Below, in pieces: positions 42,143 through 50,306 of a DNA stretch of 64,000 nt. The notes under the pieces were generated by a model. It saw only the letters and a program-made list of their open reading frames with translations. It was not told where the DNA came from and did not search any database. The translations under genes and the position numbers were made by a program. The stretch is from Synechococcus sp. HK01-R (GTDB lineage: Bacteria; Cyanobacteriota; Cyanobacteriia; PCC-6307; Cyanobiaceae), in contig NZ_CP059059.1 of the NCBI RefSeq assembly GCF_014217855.1, positions 1,364,001-1,428,000 on the forward strand, read 5' to 3'. Every line of letters starts with the position of its first letter. Position 1 is the stretch's first letter.

Positions 42143-42733
42143 TCAGGGGGCGCTCACCTCGATCTTGTTGCCGTAGCCACCGATCTCCACCAGCTGGAAG
42201 GAGTGATGGCCGCTCATCGCCCAGCGGGTACCGGTGCTGTCGACCATCTCCTGCCGGTCAGTTGTGGCAGGCCCCACCGGGGTGAGGGTGTAGATGGGTT
42301 GGTCGGCATGGGAGAACTCAAGGCGGAAGCCGCCGTTCGCCGTTGGTGTGGTCTTACAGGTGGAGGCGACTGTGTTGAGCCAGCACTGGAGGGGGTAGGC
42401 CCTGGAGACCTTGGGGGCTGTTGTCGGAGCCGGCTTGCCGCCCTGATAAATGCTGAGGGTGTACTCCCCTTCCCTGATTAACCGGATCCGCTCGATTGAA
42501 TTGTCGCGCTGGAAGGTCTTGCCCTGTTCAGCTGCCGGGAACAGAAACGACCAGCGTGTGGAGGTGACCTGCACCGTCCCCTGGGATTGCCGGAACTCGC
42601 AGTCGAACTCTTCCACCGGAATGGTGTGGTCGTGCCGGGAGAGAACGCAGAAGGCTTTCACGATCTCGGCCTTGGCTGGAACCACCAGGGAGCCGGCGAT
42701 CAGAGCTGATGTGAGACAAATGCTGCGGAGCAT
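42143..42733 (-). CDS. Exported hypothetical protein, 196 aa
   Basis: The ATG at 42733 gives a clean signal peptide MLRSICLTSALIAGSLVVPAKA; an ATG at 42766 is an alternative. The mature chain is beta-rich (VKAFCVLSRHDHTIPVEEFD, FDCEFRQSQGTVQVTSTRWSF, FRLEFSHADQPIYTLTPVG) with four cysteines. No known domain. It is divergent from the LprI-like gene. Many marine Synechococcus carry similar exported proteins of unknown role. Confidence 0.6.
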   Translation of the reverse strand: MLRSICLTSALIAGSLVVPAKAEIVKAFCVLSRHDHTIPVEEFDCEFRQSQGTVQVTSTRWSFLFPAAEQGKTFQRDNSIERIRLIREGEYTLSIYQGGKPAPTTAPKVSRAYPLQCWLNTVASTCKTTPTANGGFRLEFSHADQPIYTLTPVGPATTDRQEMVDSTGTRWAMSGHHSFQLVEIGGYGNKIEVSAP

Positions 42734-42834
42734 CGGGCCCAGTGCAGGGGGAGATGGCCCAGTCATAGGTGCCGCAGCTGCTATCTGGCAGAACTCAGCC
42801 AAGATGGTGGCCAGTTGGAACAAAGGGTTCGATC

Positions 42835-43248
42835 GTGCGCGCCTCACTGTCTCTGTTGCTCGCCTCTGCCGTCGTGCCCCTGCTGCCGCTGCCGGCTCCA
42901 GCGGCGGAGGTGTGCAGCTCATCTCAAAGCACGGTGGCTGAAACCGGTTGTGTGATCGCCGCGCTGAAAACGATGGACCAAACCCTGGAGAAGGCCCTCG
43001 CCCGGGTGGCCAAGGAAGCCAATGAGGTGCCCAGTGAGGTGTTTCAGACGCTTTGGCGCGACAACCTGACCGGGTTCTACAAAACCAGTGCCGATCCAAA
43101 AGCACAGGCCTCTGCCTTCCGGGCTGAACGCCGCACGATTTGCGCCTATGCCAAGTCGATGGCGTTCCAGGGCACGGGCTATGGCATTTTCACCACGCGC
43201 TGCGAGTTGGCGCTGACCCAGACCCTTCTGGATCAGCTGAAGCCTTGA
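42835..43248 (+). CDS. Exported LprI-like (DUF1311) protein
   Basis: The GTG at 42835 gives the signal peptide (SLSLLLASAVVPLLPLPAPAA). The mature part has cysteine pairs at C-SSSQSTVAETG-C and RTICAYAKSMAFQGTGY...TTRC, and an R-x-x-L-like end, the pattern of the LprI family (lysozyme-inhibitor-like, DUF1311). Periplasmic. The match is moderate. Confidence 0.6.
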   Translation: MRASLSLLLASAVVPLLPLPAPAAEVCSSSQSTVAETGCVIAALKTMDQTLEKALARVAKEANEVPSEVFQTLWRDNLTGFYKTSADPKAQASAFRAERRTICAYAKSMAFQGTGYGIFTTRCELALTQTLLDQLKP

Positions 43249-43273
43249 GCACCAGCCGACCCGGCTCCCACTT

Positions 43274-44257
43274 GTGAGCGGAATTCAGCTGAAGGGGAAG
43301 AATCGCTTCCAGCAGCTTCCTGGCCCTCTGACCCTTGCGCTGTTTGTTCTGTTGAGGGGAAGCGACAGCACCCTCCTCAAGTGGCTTCAGCTCCGCGGCG
43401 CCTCGATCGCCATGGACGAGGGCATCGAAGTGATCAGCTTCTGCAATGTGTTCTTCTTCTCCACCTTGGTGAGTGGCGTGGGTCTGGTGCTTCTGGATCG
43501 CCGCACCAGTTGTGAACGATTCCAGCTGCTCACTGTTCAGGAGAAGCAGCTGCTTGCCTGGCAGACAGTGCTCGGTTTTTGTCTTGCCCCTGTGGCGTAT
43601 TACCTCGCGCTTGAGTCGCTGGGTGTGGTGCAGCAGACCCTGGTGTTCTCACTCACGGTGCCGGCGAGTGCACTTCTGGCCTCCTGGTCGTTGGGGGAAC
43701 GCCTGCCGCGAACGTTTCCTCTCAGCGTGGGGCTGATCATGGTGGGTTTGCTGGTGGCTGCTGCAGCCGGTGGCTCAGCGACGTTCGAGGGTGGAGGGTT
43801 GTCTCTGTCTGGAGTCGCTTGGGCCCTGGTGGGTGTGGTGGCTTTCGCCTTCAGCGGGCTTTCGGCACGCAGGATTCAGCAGCACGGCTTACCTCCAGGG
43901 CTCTCGGTGGGCCTTTGCAGCCTGGTGGCCTCCATCGCGTTTGCTGTGATTGCTCTGGCGCTGTATGGACCCAGCCATTTCATGGATCTCAGCCGATGGT
44001 GGGTGCTGGGAGTGATCGGTGGTTATGCCTGCCTGATCACCCTGGGGAGTCAGTGGACGCTTGCGCGCGCTTACGGATCGCTGGGCGTGGTGACAGTCAC
44101 GTTCTGGGCCACCCTCACGCTGGTGGTGTCTTTGATTGCCGCGCACTGGGTGTTGGCCGAACCACTCGGCTGGCCGCAAGGGCTGGCGGCAGCGCTGATC
44201 GTGATTGCTGTCTTGATCCAGCAGGTGTCTGGCCGTCGGCGGATCGGCGCTGGATAG
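43274..44257 (+). CDS. EamA/DMT family transporter
   Basis: 327 residues, GTG start, about ten hydrophobic helices in two repeated halves (GVVQQTLVFSLTVPASALLASWSLGERLP and GSLGVVTVTFWATLTLVVSLIAAHWVLAEPLG are the matching 'E-xx' ends of each repeat). This is the drug/metabolite transporter superfamily in the inner membrane. Substrate unknown. It starts 25 bp after the LprI-like gene and may share its transcript. Confidence 0.8.
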   Translation: MSGIQLKGKNRFQQLPGPLTLALFVLLRGSDSTLLKWLQLRGASIAMDEGIEVISFCNVFFFSTLVSGVGLVLLDRRTSCERFQLLTVQEKQLLAWQTVLGFCLAPVAYYLALESLGVVQQTLVFSLTVPASALLASWSLGERLPRTFPLSVGLIMVGLLVAAAAGGSATFEGGGLSLSGVAWALVGVVAFAFSGLSARRIQQHGLPPGLSVGLCSLVASIAFAVIALALYGPSHFMDLSRWWVLGVIGGYACLITLGSQWTLARAYGSLGVVTVTFWATLTLVVSLIAAHWVLAEPLGWPQGLAAALIVIAVLIQQVSGRRRIGAG

Positions 44258-44373
44258 ATCCGGTCAGATTCTTCTTCAGGTTCAGTCACCCTTCCGCCGT
44301 CGTCTCGGAGTTGGCTGGTGGTAGGTCAACAGGCATGGCGTCTGTCTGACCTCCTCACACACACTCAAGCGTC

Positions 44374-44787
44374 ATGACCTTTTTCGCGTTTCAGCACCGT
44401 TGGCTGCGGCCAGTGGCTGTCTGCTGCCTTGGCATTTCCGCAACCATCAGCGCCCTGTTCCCTCCGATGGCCGAGGCGCGCCCCTGGTGGAGGAGCCATG
44501 CAGGCCAAAGCAACGGCCCTAGCTACAGCAATGGTTATGTCTATGGCAATGGCTATGGAACACCAGTGAACAACGGTGATCAGGCCTACGGCACGCCAGC
44601 ACTCACGCCGGAGCAACAGGTGCAGCGCTGCAATCTCGGTCGCCTGATCGGTGGGCTCGGTGGTGGTGCTGCGGCCTACGCCATGTCTCGGGATGACGGC
44701 CGCTCCTGGGCGATTCCCCTCGGGGCACTGCTCGGCTCCCAGGTGGGTTGCAACACTGCGGCAGGACGCGGGCCGCTGCCCTGGTGA
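44374..44787 (+). CDS. Exported glycine-zipper protein
   Basis: 137 residues with a signal peptide (WLRPVAVCCLGISATISALF). A Tyr/Gly/Asn-rich linker follows, then TPEQQVQRCNLGRLIGGLGGGAAAYAMS and IPLGALLGSQVGC, a glycine-zipper pair with two cysteines, similar to outer-membrane 17-kDa-type surface proteins. No enzyme motif. The start has a CTCCTCACAC stretch about 20 bases upstream. Confidence 0.7.
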   Translation: MTFFAFQHRWLRPVAVCCLGISATISALFPPMAEARPWWRSHAGQSNGPSYSNGYVYGNGYGTPVNNGDQAYGTPALTPEQQVQRCNLGRLIGGLGGGAAAYAMSRDDGRSWAIPLGALLGSQVGCNTAAGRGPLPW

Positions 44788-44805
44788 GCTGGGCTTTGCG
44801 ATCCC

Positions 44806-44846
44806 TCACTCCAGGACCCTGGCCGGCCCGGTGCACACCCAGGTGC
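44806..44846. repeat. 41-bp dispersed repeat, copy A
   Basis: Identical over 41 bp to 48289-48329 (same orientation), starting tcactccaggaccctgg. It lies just after the glycine-zipper gene. An open frame downstream (to TAG at 45043) ends HRCLISLC and may be a gene remnant captured next to the repeat. Confidence 0.8.
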
Positions 44847-45031
44847 CTACGCAACGGGCAATGGCTCCAGCGATGCGGGGCGTTGGTTGTTGCTGGAGGA
44901 CCTCTCGGCCATGGCGGTGGGGAACCAGGTGCGCGGCATCAATGCCATGGCCTGCGGGCAGGTTCTCGAGGCCATGGCCGCGATGGATCTCGCCTTCCTG
45001 ATCGGCGATCGCCCAGGGCACCGCTGCCTGA

Positions 45032-46648
45032 TCAGCCTCTGCTAGTTGATCGCACCTGATCGACTGCGGACTGATTCAGGAATGCAGGGAACCGGTTGCC
45101 TGTGAACAGGGCGGGTGCTTCGGAGGCATACGCAGAAGCGATGCGCATTGCGGTTGCGTCGTCATAGGTGGTTGTGCAGATCTGAAGACCCGTCGGCATC
45201 TGATTGCGATTGAGACCTGTGGGGATGGAAACAACCGGATTCCAATTCAGGAGATTCCACAGTGCTGTGAGCACCCAGCCCACATTGGGCTCCACGGGCT
45301 GACCATTGATGCGGATGGTGTCTTTTGTTGGATCGAAATCAGCCGCGACATCGCTGGTGGCCAGTGTCGGCATCAGCACTGCGCTGTACCCGTTCAGGAA
45401 GACAGCATCCTGAATCCGTTTGTAGAGGGCATTGATCATGTCCTCGGCTTGCTTGGCTTCGGCGCTGCCGCGAGCTGTTGCCGCCATCTCGGAGAAGTAA
45501 CGGCCGTAGCTGGTGAGTTGGTCGCTGTAGGCGTTGAGCTGCTTCAAATCCTCTCCGAAACCTCCGCTCAGCAGAGCATTGACGAGGGCGGTGCGAAGTG
45601 CGGGGCCGTCCACGCCGAGATTCAGGTCAACCTCGTCAATGACTGCACCCAGGCGCTCAAAGACCCGCAAGGCTTCACGGGTGTTCGCTTGGGTGTCCGC
45701 ATCGATCTCGGCCCAGCCTTGATTCATGCTGAAGGCGATCCGCATGCCCTTGATCGATGGATAGCGGAGGGGAAGCTCCAGCTTGGGTCTCAGGGCCGTT
45801 GGCGTATAGGGAGCCGGTCCGCTGAGCACGTTCTGCAAACGGACCATTCCTTCGAAGGTTCGAGCCATTGGCCCTTCTGTGGAGGGCAACAGAAAGGTGG
45901 AACCCGGTGGCGGTGCGTTCCGCCCATAGGGAGGCTTGAACCCGTAAAGGCCATTGAAGGCGCAGGGAATTCTCGTTGAACCCCCCATGTCTGAGCCAGT
46001 GGCAAGGGTCGTCATGCCTGCTGCCAGAGCAGCGCCTGACCCACCCGACGATCCGCCAACGGTGTACTTCAGATTCCAGGGATTCCGCGTGACCCCCCAG
46101 AGATCAGTCCATGTCACTGCGGCGAAGTACATCTCCGGGACGGTGGTCTGCATGTGCAGAACGGCTCCGGCCTGGATCAGCTTGTCGACAGCTGGATGGT
46201 TGCTGGTGGCCACGTTGTCCTTCAGGACCTTGGATCCTGCCGTGGTGATCCAACCTGTGACGTCGTATTCGTCCTTGAGAGCAACGGTAATTCCCTCCAA
46301 AGGACGTGCCGTCTTGTTTTTGTATCGCTGTTCTGATGTCTTGGCGGCTTTTCGTGCCGAGTCAAAATGTGTGTAGGTGCAGGCATTGATGAGCGGCTCG
46401 ACTTCGCTGTAGCGCTCGATCTGTGCCTCAAGAACCTCAACCGGCGACAGCTCACGACGTCGATAGCGCTTGAGAAGATCGGCCGTTGATGCATAGATCA
46501 GATCGCCACCTTTGGTGTGCAGCGGTTTGGCCACGGCGGCACCTGAAGCCCCAGCTATTGGAATGGAATCGCGCAGCAGGATCGCAGACCCTGCTCCGAC
46601 ACTCCCCGCGATTAAACGTAGCGCCTGTCGTCTATTTAATGGCATCAT
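45032..46648 (-). CDS. Amidase signature family hydrolase with Tat-type signal
   Basis: 538 residues. The N-terminus NRRQALRLIAGSVGAGSAIL is a likely twin-arginine export signal. The amidase core has VALKDEYDV (catalytic Lys), YTVGGSSGGSGAALAAG and the GSDMGGSTRIPCAFNGLYGFKPPYG segment with the Ser-cis-Ser-Ser triad; the C-terminus GNRFPAFL is usual. It is GatA-like in fold but exported, so it probably hydrolyses amides or peptides in the periplasm. Divergent from the TMEM175-like gene with an AT-rich intervening region. Confidence 0.85.
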   Translation of the reverse strand: MMPLNRRQALRLIAGSVGAGSAILLRDSIPIAGASGAAVAKPLHTKGGDLIYASTADLLKRYRRRELSPVEVLEAQIERYSEVEPLINACTYTHFDSARKAAKTSEQRYKNKTARPLEGITVALKDEYDVTGWITTAGSKVLKDNVATSNHPAVDKLIQAGAVLHMQTTVPEMYFAAVTWTDLWGVTRNPWNLKYTVGGSSGGSGAALAAGMTTLATGSDMGGSTRIPCAFNGLYGFKPPYGRNAPPPGSTFLLPSTEGPMARTFEGMVRLQNVLSGPAPYTPTALRPKLELPLRYPSIKGMRIAFSMNQGWAEIDADTQANTREALRVFERLGAVIDEVDLNLGVDGPALRTALVNALLSGGFGEDLKQLNAYSDQLTSYGRYFSEMAATARGSAEAKQAEDMINALYKRIQDAVFLNGYSAVLMPTLATSDVAADFDPTKDTIRINGQPVEPNVGWVLTALWNLLNWNPVVSIPTGLNRNQMPTGLQICTTTYDDATAMRIASAYASEAPALFTGNRFPAFLNQSAVDQVRSTSRG

Positions 46649-46655
46649 TCAAATG

Positions 46656-46661
46656 TATAAT
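46656..46661 (+). promoter_or_regulatory. Candidate -10 box for the TMEM175-like gene
   Basis: A perfect TATAAT followed by a T-rich stretch lies ~95 bp upstream of the channel gene in an unusually AT-rich island (46630-46700). The -35 element is not clear. The same stretch overlaps the leader of the divergent amidase gene. Confidence 0.4.
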
Positions 46662-46753
46662 TTTTTTATTGTAAATAGCATTGTTTGGCCAGGAGTCGTC
46701 TTGTGCCAGATAGGGATTTGGTTCAGACTGGTCGGAGTTGACGGATCCAGACG

Positions 46754-47401
46754 ATGCCTGCTGTCGAGTTCGAGCCTGTTGGCGCTCCAATCATGGATGC
46801 CGAAGTTCGCTCCCTTTCGCGCCTTGAGCGACTCACGGATATTATTTATGGTCTTAGTTTTCTGTTGATTTTGCTGCAGATTGATCGCCCTGATCTGGCT
46901 GTCTTGCTTAACAATGAAGCCATTAATCACTATCTCAGGGAGCAACTGCCATCCCTCGGAATTTATTTCACCTCTTTTGTTCTGGTGGGTTGTTATTGGC
47001 AGTCTCATCTCTCCATGGCGAGTCGCTTCAGTCGTTCTGATACGACCCACCGATGGCTGCAACTAGGGGGTCTGATGGGTGTGGCCTTGCTGCCCTTCGT
47101 GAATGACCTTCTGGAGCTGATGCCGCTGCAGGCCTCGATTCAGGTGGTTTACAGCCTTGTTCTGGTGCAGATCGGGGTCTTTGACCTGCTCACCCTTCTG
47201 CATGGATGGCGTCGGCCCAGGCTTTTGGTTGAGCCTCCACCCAACCAGCGGCGATGGCATCTGCTTTTGGAGCTCGCCCTTGAGCCTGCGGTCTGCCTGT
47301 TGAGTCTTGGAGTGGCCCTGTGTCTGTCACCTGTCTGGTGGGACTGGACCTTCCTGATGCTTCTTCCGGGTTACGGCCTGCTGTGGTGGCTGGATCGATG
47401 A
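46754..47401 (+). CDS. TMEM175-like (DUF1211) potassium-channel family protein
   Basis: 215 residues with six hydrophobic helices. The first has LSRLERLTDIIYGLSFLLIL, reminiscent of the 'R-x-x-x-[FL]-[ST]-D' pore helix of TMEM175 (here RLERLTD). Other helices: LGIYFTSFVLVGCYW, LMGVALLPFVNDLLELM and LLELALEPAVCLLSLGVALCL. The usual second pore repeat is weaker. Codons in the first 250 bp are more AT-rich than the surroundings, a hint of transfer. Confidence 0.65.
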   Translation: MPAVEFEPVGAPIMDAEVRSLSRLERLTDIIYGLSFLLILLQIDRPDLAVLLNNEAINHYLREQLPSLGIYFTSFVLVGCYWQSHLSMASRFSRSDTTHRWLQLGGLMGVALLPFVNDLLELMPLQASIQVVYSLVLVQIGVFDLLTLLHGWRRPRLLVEPPPNQRRWHLLLELALEPAVCLLSLGVALCLSPVWWDWTFLMLLPGYGLLWWLDR

Positions 47402-47478
47402 CGTGTCTTGATTGGGCTAGGCCAACCACTGCGATGGGGCTTGCAGAACGCGCGCGCTGGAGGCAGCGGGTCTGCCGG

Positions 47479-47645
47479 TCATGCTAATACTTCCAGCTGA
47501 AGGAGCTGGGCGGCCTGATTCAGTCGGCGGTCGTAGCAGGCGAAGAGAACAGTCTCGGATCAGCGAGAAGGGGCTGACTTTTGCGCTCGATGCGTGCAAT
47601 AGCTTTCAGAAGGCCGCTCAGAAGCTCGCGCTGTTCAGGAGTCAT
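47479..47645 (-). pseudogene. Truncated HEPN-like ORF running into a PIN-toxin tail
   Basis: From the ATG at 47645: MTPEQRELLSGLLKAIARIE..., the typical N-terminal helix of the HEPN partner of MNT nucleotidyltransferases, ends at TGA 47520 after 41 residues, far short of the usual 100-140. In another frame of the same stretch, VLFACYDRRLNQAAQLLQLE VLA runs to a TGA at 47479; this is nearly identical to the end of the PIN toxin at 49534. So a HEPN gene head was joined to the tail of a PIN-toxin gene. Confidence 0.7.
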
Positions 47646-47944
47646 GCCGCCAGACCCTCGCGTTCGATCCGCTGCCGCAGCGCCGGGTTCATGCGTTGAC
47701 GTATACGCACAACGTCCACAGGGGCCTGTAGCAGGGCATTGAGCTCCTGCTTGAGATGCACCAGGGCATAAGGGGTGAGGGGTTCAAGCTCCACCCAGAT
47801 GTCGATGTCGCTGCCTGGGCGCTGTTCGCCTCGGGCCACGGAACCAAACAGGCCGATCGCCTTGAGGTGGTACCGCTGCTGCCAGTCGGCCCAGTGGTGG
47901 CGCAACTGGCTGAGAACCGCGTCGGCGGCAGGAGGCTGATCCAT
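47642..47944 (-). CDS. MNT-type nucleotidyltransferase (toxin-antitoxin component)
   Basis: 100 residues from the ATG at 47944. The nucleotidyltransferase motif GLFGSVARGEQRPGSDIDIWVEL (GS-x10-D-x-D) is intact. Such small NTases pair with HEPN proteins in MNT/HEPN antitoxin-toxin modules, AMPylating the HEPN. It overlaps the start of the truncated HEPN-like ORF (TGATG-type), so the pair was once complete. Without an intact partner its present role is uncertain. Confidence 0.75.
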   Translation of the reverse strand: MDQPPAADAVLSQLRHHWADWQQRYHLKAIGLFGSVARGEQRPGSDIDIWVELEPLTPYALVHLKQELNALLQAPVDVVRIRQRMNPALRQRIEREGLAA

Positions 47945-48076
47945 GGCTGGGGGAGGCCGCAACAACCAGAGACTGTGGGTCCCTGTGGGGATTCTGGATG
48001 CTTAGCTCTGCATCTGCCGCACGTCCGGCAGGAGGAGCTGCGCCAGACCTGCCGCGGCCTTGCAGACGCCGACTTC

Positions 48077-48367
48077 ATGGCGAATGGGCTGATGGCACTG
48101 GATGCGGGGATGGAGCGCTACCAAGCGGCCCAGGCGTTGCGGGTGGAGAAGGAGTTTCAGGCCTTCCTGGCCGTTGAGGGTCATTCTCCCGCGAAGAGTC
48201 GCAGAACTACTGCGAAATTGCTGCAGATGCTGGAGCCGCGGTTGCAGCCGGAGCGGCTGCGGGAGCTTGTGCGGCAGGCGCCTATTGGTCACTCCAGGAC
48301 CCTGGCCGGCCCGGTGCACACCCAGGTGCGGCTGATGCCTTTCGCTGAGAGGAAGGGGGCGTCGTAA
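48077..48367 (+). CDS. Possible remnant ORF, 96 aa
   Basis: ATG at 48077: MANGLMALDAGMERYQAAQA..., a helical basic protein (KSRRTTAKLLQMLEPRLQPERLRELV). Its last part is encoded by the 41-bp dispersed repeat, so the original end may have been lost. No family is recognised. Confidence 0.35.
   Translation: MANGLMALDAGMERYQAAQALRVEKEFQAFLAVEGHSPAKSRRTTAKLLQMLEPRLQPERLRELVRQAPIGHSRTLAGPVHTQVRLMPFAERKGAS
48289..48329. repeat. 41-bp dispersed repeat, copy B
   Basis: Identical copy of 44806-44846. Here it forms part of a possible ORF. Only these two copies were seen in the window. Confidence 0.8.
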
Positions 48368-48537
48368 AAGCTGGGGCGACCTTGTGGGTTGTCGCTGTTT
48401 TGAACCCGCCACTGCTCGCTGTGATGGCGTTAAACCCGCCGACGCGGAGTGCCCCACCCACAACCAGTGCCATGCGGATCATGTTGTGCGTGATGCCGTG
48501 GCTGTCCATCATCATCCGTTGAGCCACTGCATCGCCC

Positions 48538-48909
48538 ATGCGTTGTTCGTTTCTTTCTGGGCTCGCATCGATGCTGCTGCCGTTGCTGAGTGCAGCGGCT
48601 TCGGCGGCGCCGATCCCGGTGGTGCCGATTCAATTCGCAAGGGGATCCAGTTGCGGCACTTACGCGGGAGCGGCGCCGGTTGAGCTGATGCTGCAACTGG
48701 CTGGCGCGCAGGACTGGAGGATTGACCCACGCCTTGATCCACGGCCCGATGCGGTTCCTTTGCAGGTGATGGTGATCTATCCGGGCGAGGAGGCCGATGG
48801 CATGGCCGAACCCGCGGGCTATCGGCGGATCAGAACGCCCCGTGCCGGCCTGTACCGCTACAGGGTGCTCAACGGTGATGCTGTGGATGTGCGCTTTTGC
48901 GTGTTCTGA
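48538..48909 (+). CDS. Exported hypothetical protein, 123 aa
   Basis: ATG at 48538 with a signal peptide (SFLSGLASMLLPLLSAAASA). The mature domain has two Cys (SSCGTYAG near the start, RFCVF at the end) and beta-like segments (VPLQVMVIYPGEEADG, GLYRYRVLNGDAVDVRF). No known family. Confidence 0.6.
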   Translation: MRCSFLSGLASMLLPLLSAAASAAPIPVVPIQFARGSSCGTYAGAAPVELMLQLAGAQDWRIDPRLDPRPDAVPLQVMVIYPGEEADGMAEPAGYRRIRTPRAGLYRYRVLNGDAVDVRFCVF

Positions 48910-48915
48910 GTTGCT

Positions 48916-49116
48916 TCAACGCAGCAGCAGCCACATGGCCAGGGCTCCCAGCCCCACCCCTTTGCCGAATTGCACCCAGGTCAACCCGTAGGTATCGAGC
49001 CCGAAGGTGCGCATCATCCAATTGAGCACTTCCTTGTGCTTGCGAATCACGAATGCGCTATCGGCCGTATTCAGCTGTTGAACACGTTTGAGCTTGAGTT
49101 CTGCCAGCTTGGCCAT
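48916..49116 (-). CDS. Small membrane protein, 66 aa
   Basis: ATG at 49116: MAKLAELKLKRVQQLNTADS..., a basic amphipathic front, then a hydrophobic end (KGVGLGALAMWLLLR). It resembles small tail-anchored proteins. Converges with the exported protein gene. Unknown function. Confidence 0.55.
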   Translation of the reverse strand: MAKLAELKLKRVQQLNTADSAFVIRKHKEVLNWMMRTFGLDTYGLTWVQFGKGVGLGALAMWLLLR

Positions 49117-49204
49117 GGACTGATTTGCTTCACGTGCGCAGCGACTGTAAAGACGCTCCCTAGGGTCGATTCGCCAAGGCAGCCTCCTCCAGGTGCAGTC
49201 GCCA

Positions 49205-49545
49205 TGGGGCTGGGCCTGCTCTCAGTGCAGCTCTGCCGGATCAATGCCCGGGCTGTCTGATGGAGAAGCTCTTCGTCTGAACTCCTTGAGCAAGGCGCGA
49301 TTGAGGCGGTCATCGCACCGACGACCATCTGCGGATCGATCGTGCCGTCCTTGTAGGGGGCGTAGGCGTGGCTGCAGAGCGCCTTGGTCGCCTCGTGCCA
49401 CTGCTCCATCAATCGCTTGCCCACCTTCTGGCGCAACTGGGCGTCCGACTGCTCCCATGACTTTTCAGCGCAGTAGCGACCCAAGAGGTGCTCCACCACG
49501 AAGGTGGGCACCGGGTACTGGCGGCCGTTTCTGTCACGGCAGCAC
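49205..49545 (-). pseudogene. Composite remnant: BrxL-like N-terminal piece fused to a duplicated LprI-like gene
   Basis: On the minus strand, RNGRQYPVPTFVVEHLLGRY C reads like the N-terminal BrxL signature (N-V-P-x-[FY]-V-x-E-x-L-L-G-x-Y-C-A) of BREX Lon-like proteases. At the Tyr-Cys-Ala it switches to EKSWEQSDAQLRQKVGKRLM, an LprI-like sequence identical in register to the one at 50984-51307 (RYCAAKSW). The junction falls in the shared codons for RYCA. A one-base deletion near 49310 then breaks the LprI frame. The source of the break is clear; the BrxL identity rests on ~20 residues. Confidence 0.6.
49238..49478. repeat. Direct repeat, copy A (~241 bp)
   Basis: About 90% identical by eye to 50964-51205, same orientation, differing by one base in length. 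It carries the 3' part of the LprI-like gene and flanks the PIN/antitoxin and pglZ pieces on the left. Confidence 0.85.
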
Positions 49546-49959
49546 CTCCAGTTTCAAGAGCTTGGCGGCCTGATTGAGTCGCCGGTCAAAGCAGGCGAAG
49601 GTGAGCGGAAGCGCAAACTGCTCATGCAACTGATGGGCGGCTGCAAGCTGCACGCTGTCGTAGCCACGCAGGGCGAAGGCCTCGGAGAACACACCAGCTT
49701 TTTCGACCAGCGACTGGGTGACATCGGCGATCGCAAAGCCAGCCCAGGCCTGCTCAAACATGGATCTGGCCTGCGCCAATCCAGCCTGATTTGCACCCTT
49801 GAAGCGAGTGCGCTGGGCGAATGCAGCCATCGACTCAGCCCAGGTGATTCTGCAAACCGCGATTCCTTCTGAAGAGGAGCGCGCCTTGATCATGCTCTCG
49901 CTGTCCTGTTCATCAATGAACAGCTTGAGAAGCGCAGAGGTGTCACAGAAAAGGATCAC
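49534..49959 (-). CDS. PIN-domain toxin (VapC-like)
   Basis: 141 residues, complete PIN domain: MILFCDTSALLKLFIDEQ (Asp6), RITWAESMAAFAQR (Glu), FALRGYDSVQLAAAHQLHEQ (Asp), PLTFACFDRRLNQAAKLLKL (final Asp/Arg region). It is a likely ribonuclease toxin. It begins 5 bp after the Phd-like antitoxin. Its tail matches the PIN fragment at 47479. Confidence 0.85.
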   Translation of the reverse strand: MILFCDTSALLKLFIDEQDSESMIKARSSSEGIAVCRITWAESMAAFAQRTRFKGANQAGLAQARSMFEQAWAGFAIADVTQSLVEKAGVFSEAFALRGYDSVQLAAAHQLHEQFALPLTFACFDRRLNQAAKLLKLEVLP

Positions 49960-49964
49960 AGCGC

Positions 49965-50306
49965 CTAACCACGATCCTCGATCACGATGTCGCTCATCAG
50001 TGGACCACCATCATTCAGCTTGACCGGTGGTGGAATCACTGGGTTCTGACCGTTCCAGCTGATCAGGCCCGCGTCAATCGCTTTTTGCAGCGGGCTCGTT
50101 GGGGCTGGTGCAGCTGGCTTCACAGCCGTGATGCGGGCGATCGGTTTGCGGTGTGAGGTGACTTCCACCTCCTCACCGGCCTGCACCCGGCTGAGCCATT
50201 CGGAGAGGTGGGTCTTGAGATCCCGCACCGAAACCTGGCTTGCGACTACTTCTGACACGACTGACTTCGCTAATGCGACCACATTAGGTCTGATTTCGGC
50301 GCTCAT
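49965..50306 (-). CDS. Phd/YefM-like antitoxin
   Basis: The block VSVRDLKTHLSEWLSRVQAGEEVEVTSHRKPIARI is the Phd/YefM N-terminal DNA-binding domain with the 'V-x-x-R-x-L' start and 'R-x-x-P-[VI]-A' end. A long Pro-rich tail (VKPAAPAPTSPL...) and ISWNGQNPVIPPPVKL likely mask the PIN toxin. The start is unclear: the frame runs uninterrupted out of the pglZ remnant, and the ATG at 50306 or a GTG nearer the domain could be used. Confidence 0.75.
   Translation of the reverse strand: MSAEIRPNVVALAKSVVSEVVASQVSVRDLKTHLSEWLSRVQAGEEVEVTSHRKPIARITAVKPAAPAPTSPLQKAIDAGLISWNGQNPVIPPPVKLNDGGPLMSDIVIEDRG

Noticed and set aside
44351-44360. Another CTCCTCACAC stretch, like the Yfr1 core
   Set aside because: It lies in a gene leader without the flanking hairpins or a terminator, so not a second Yfr1.
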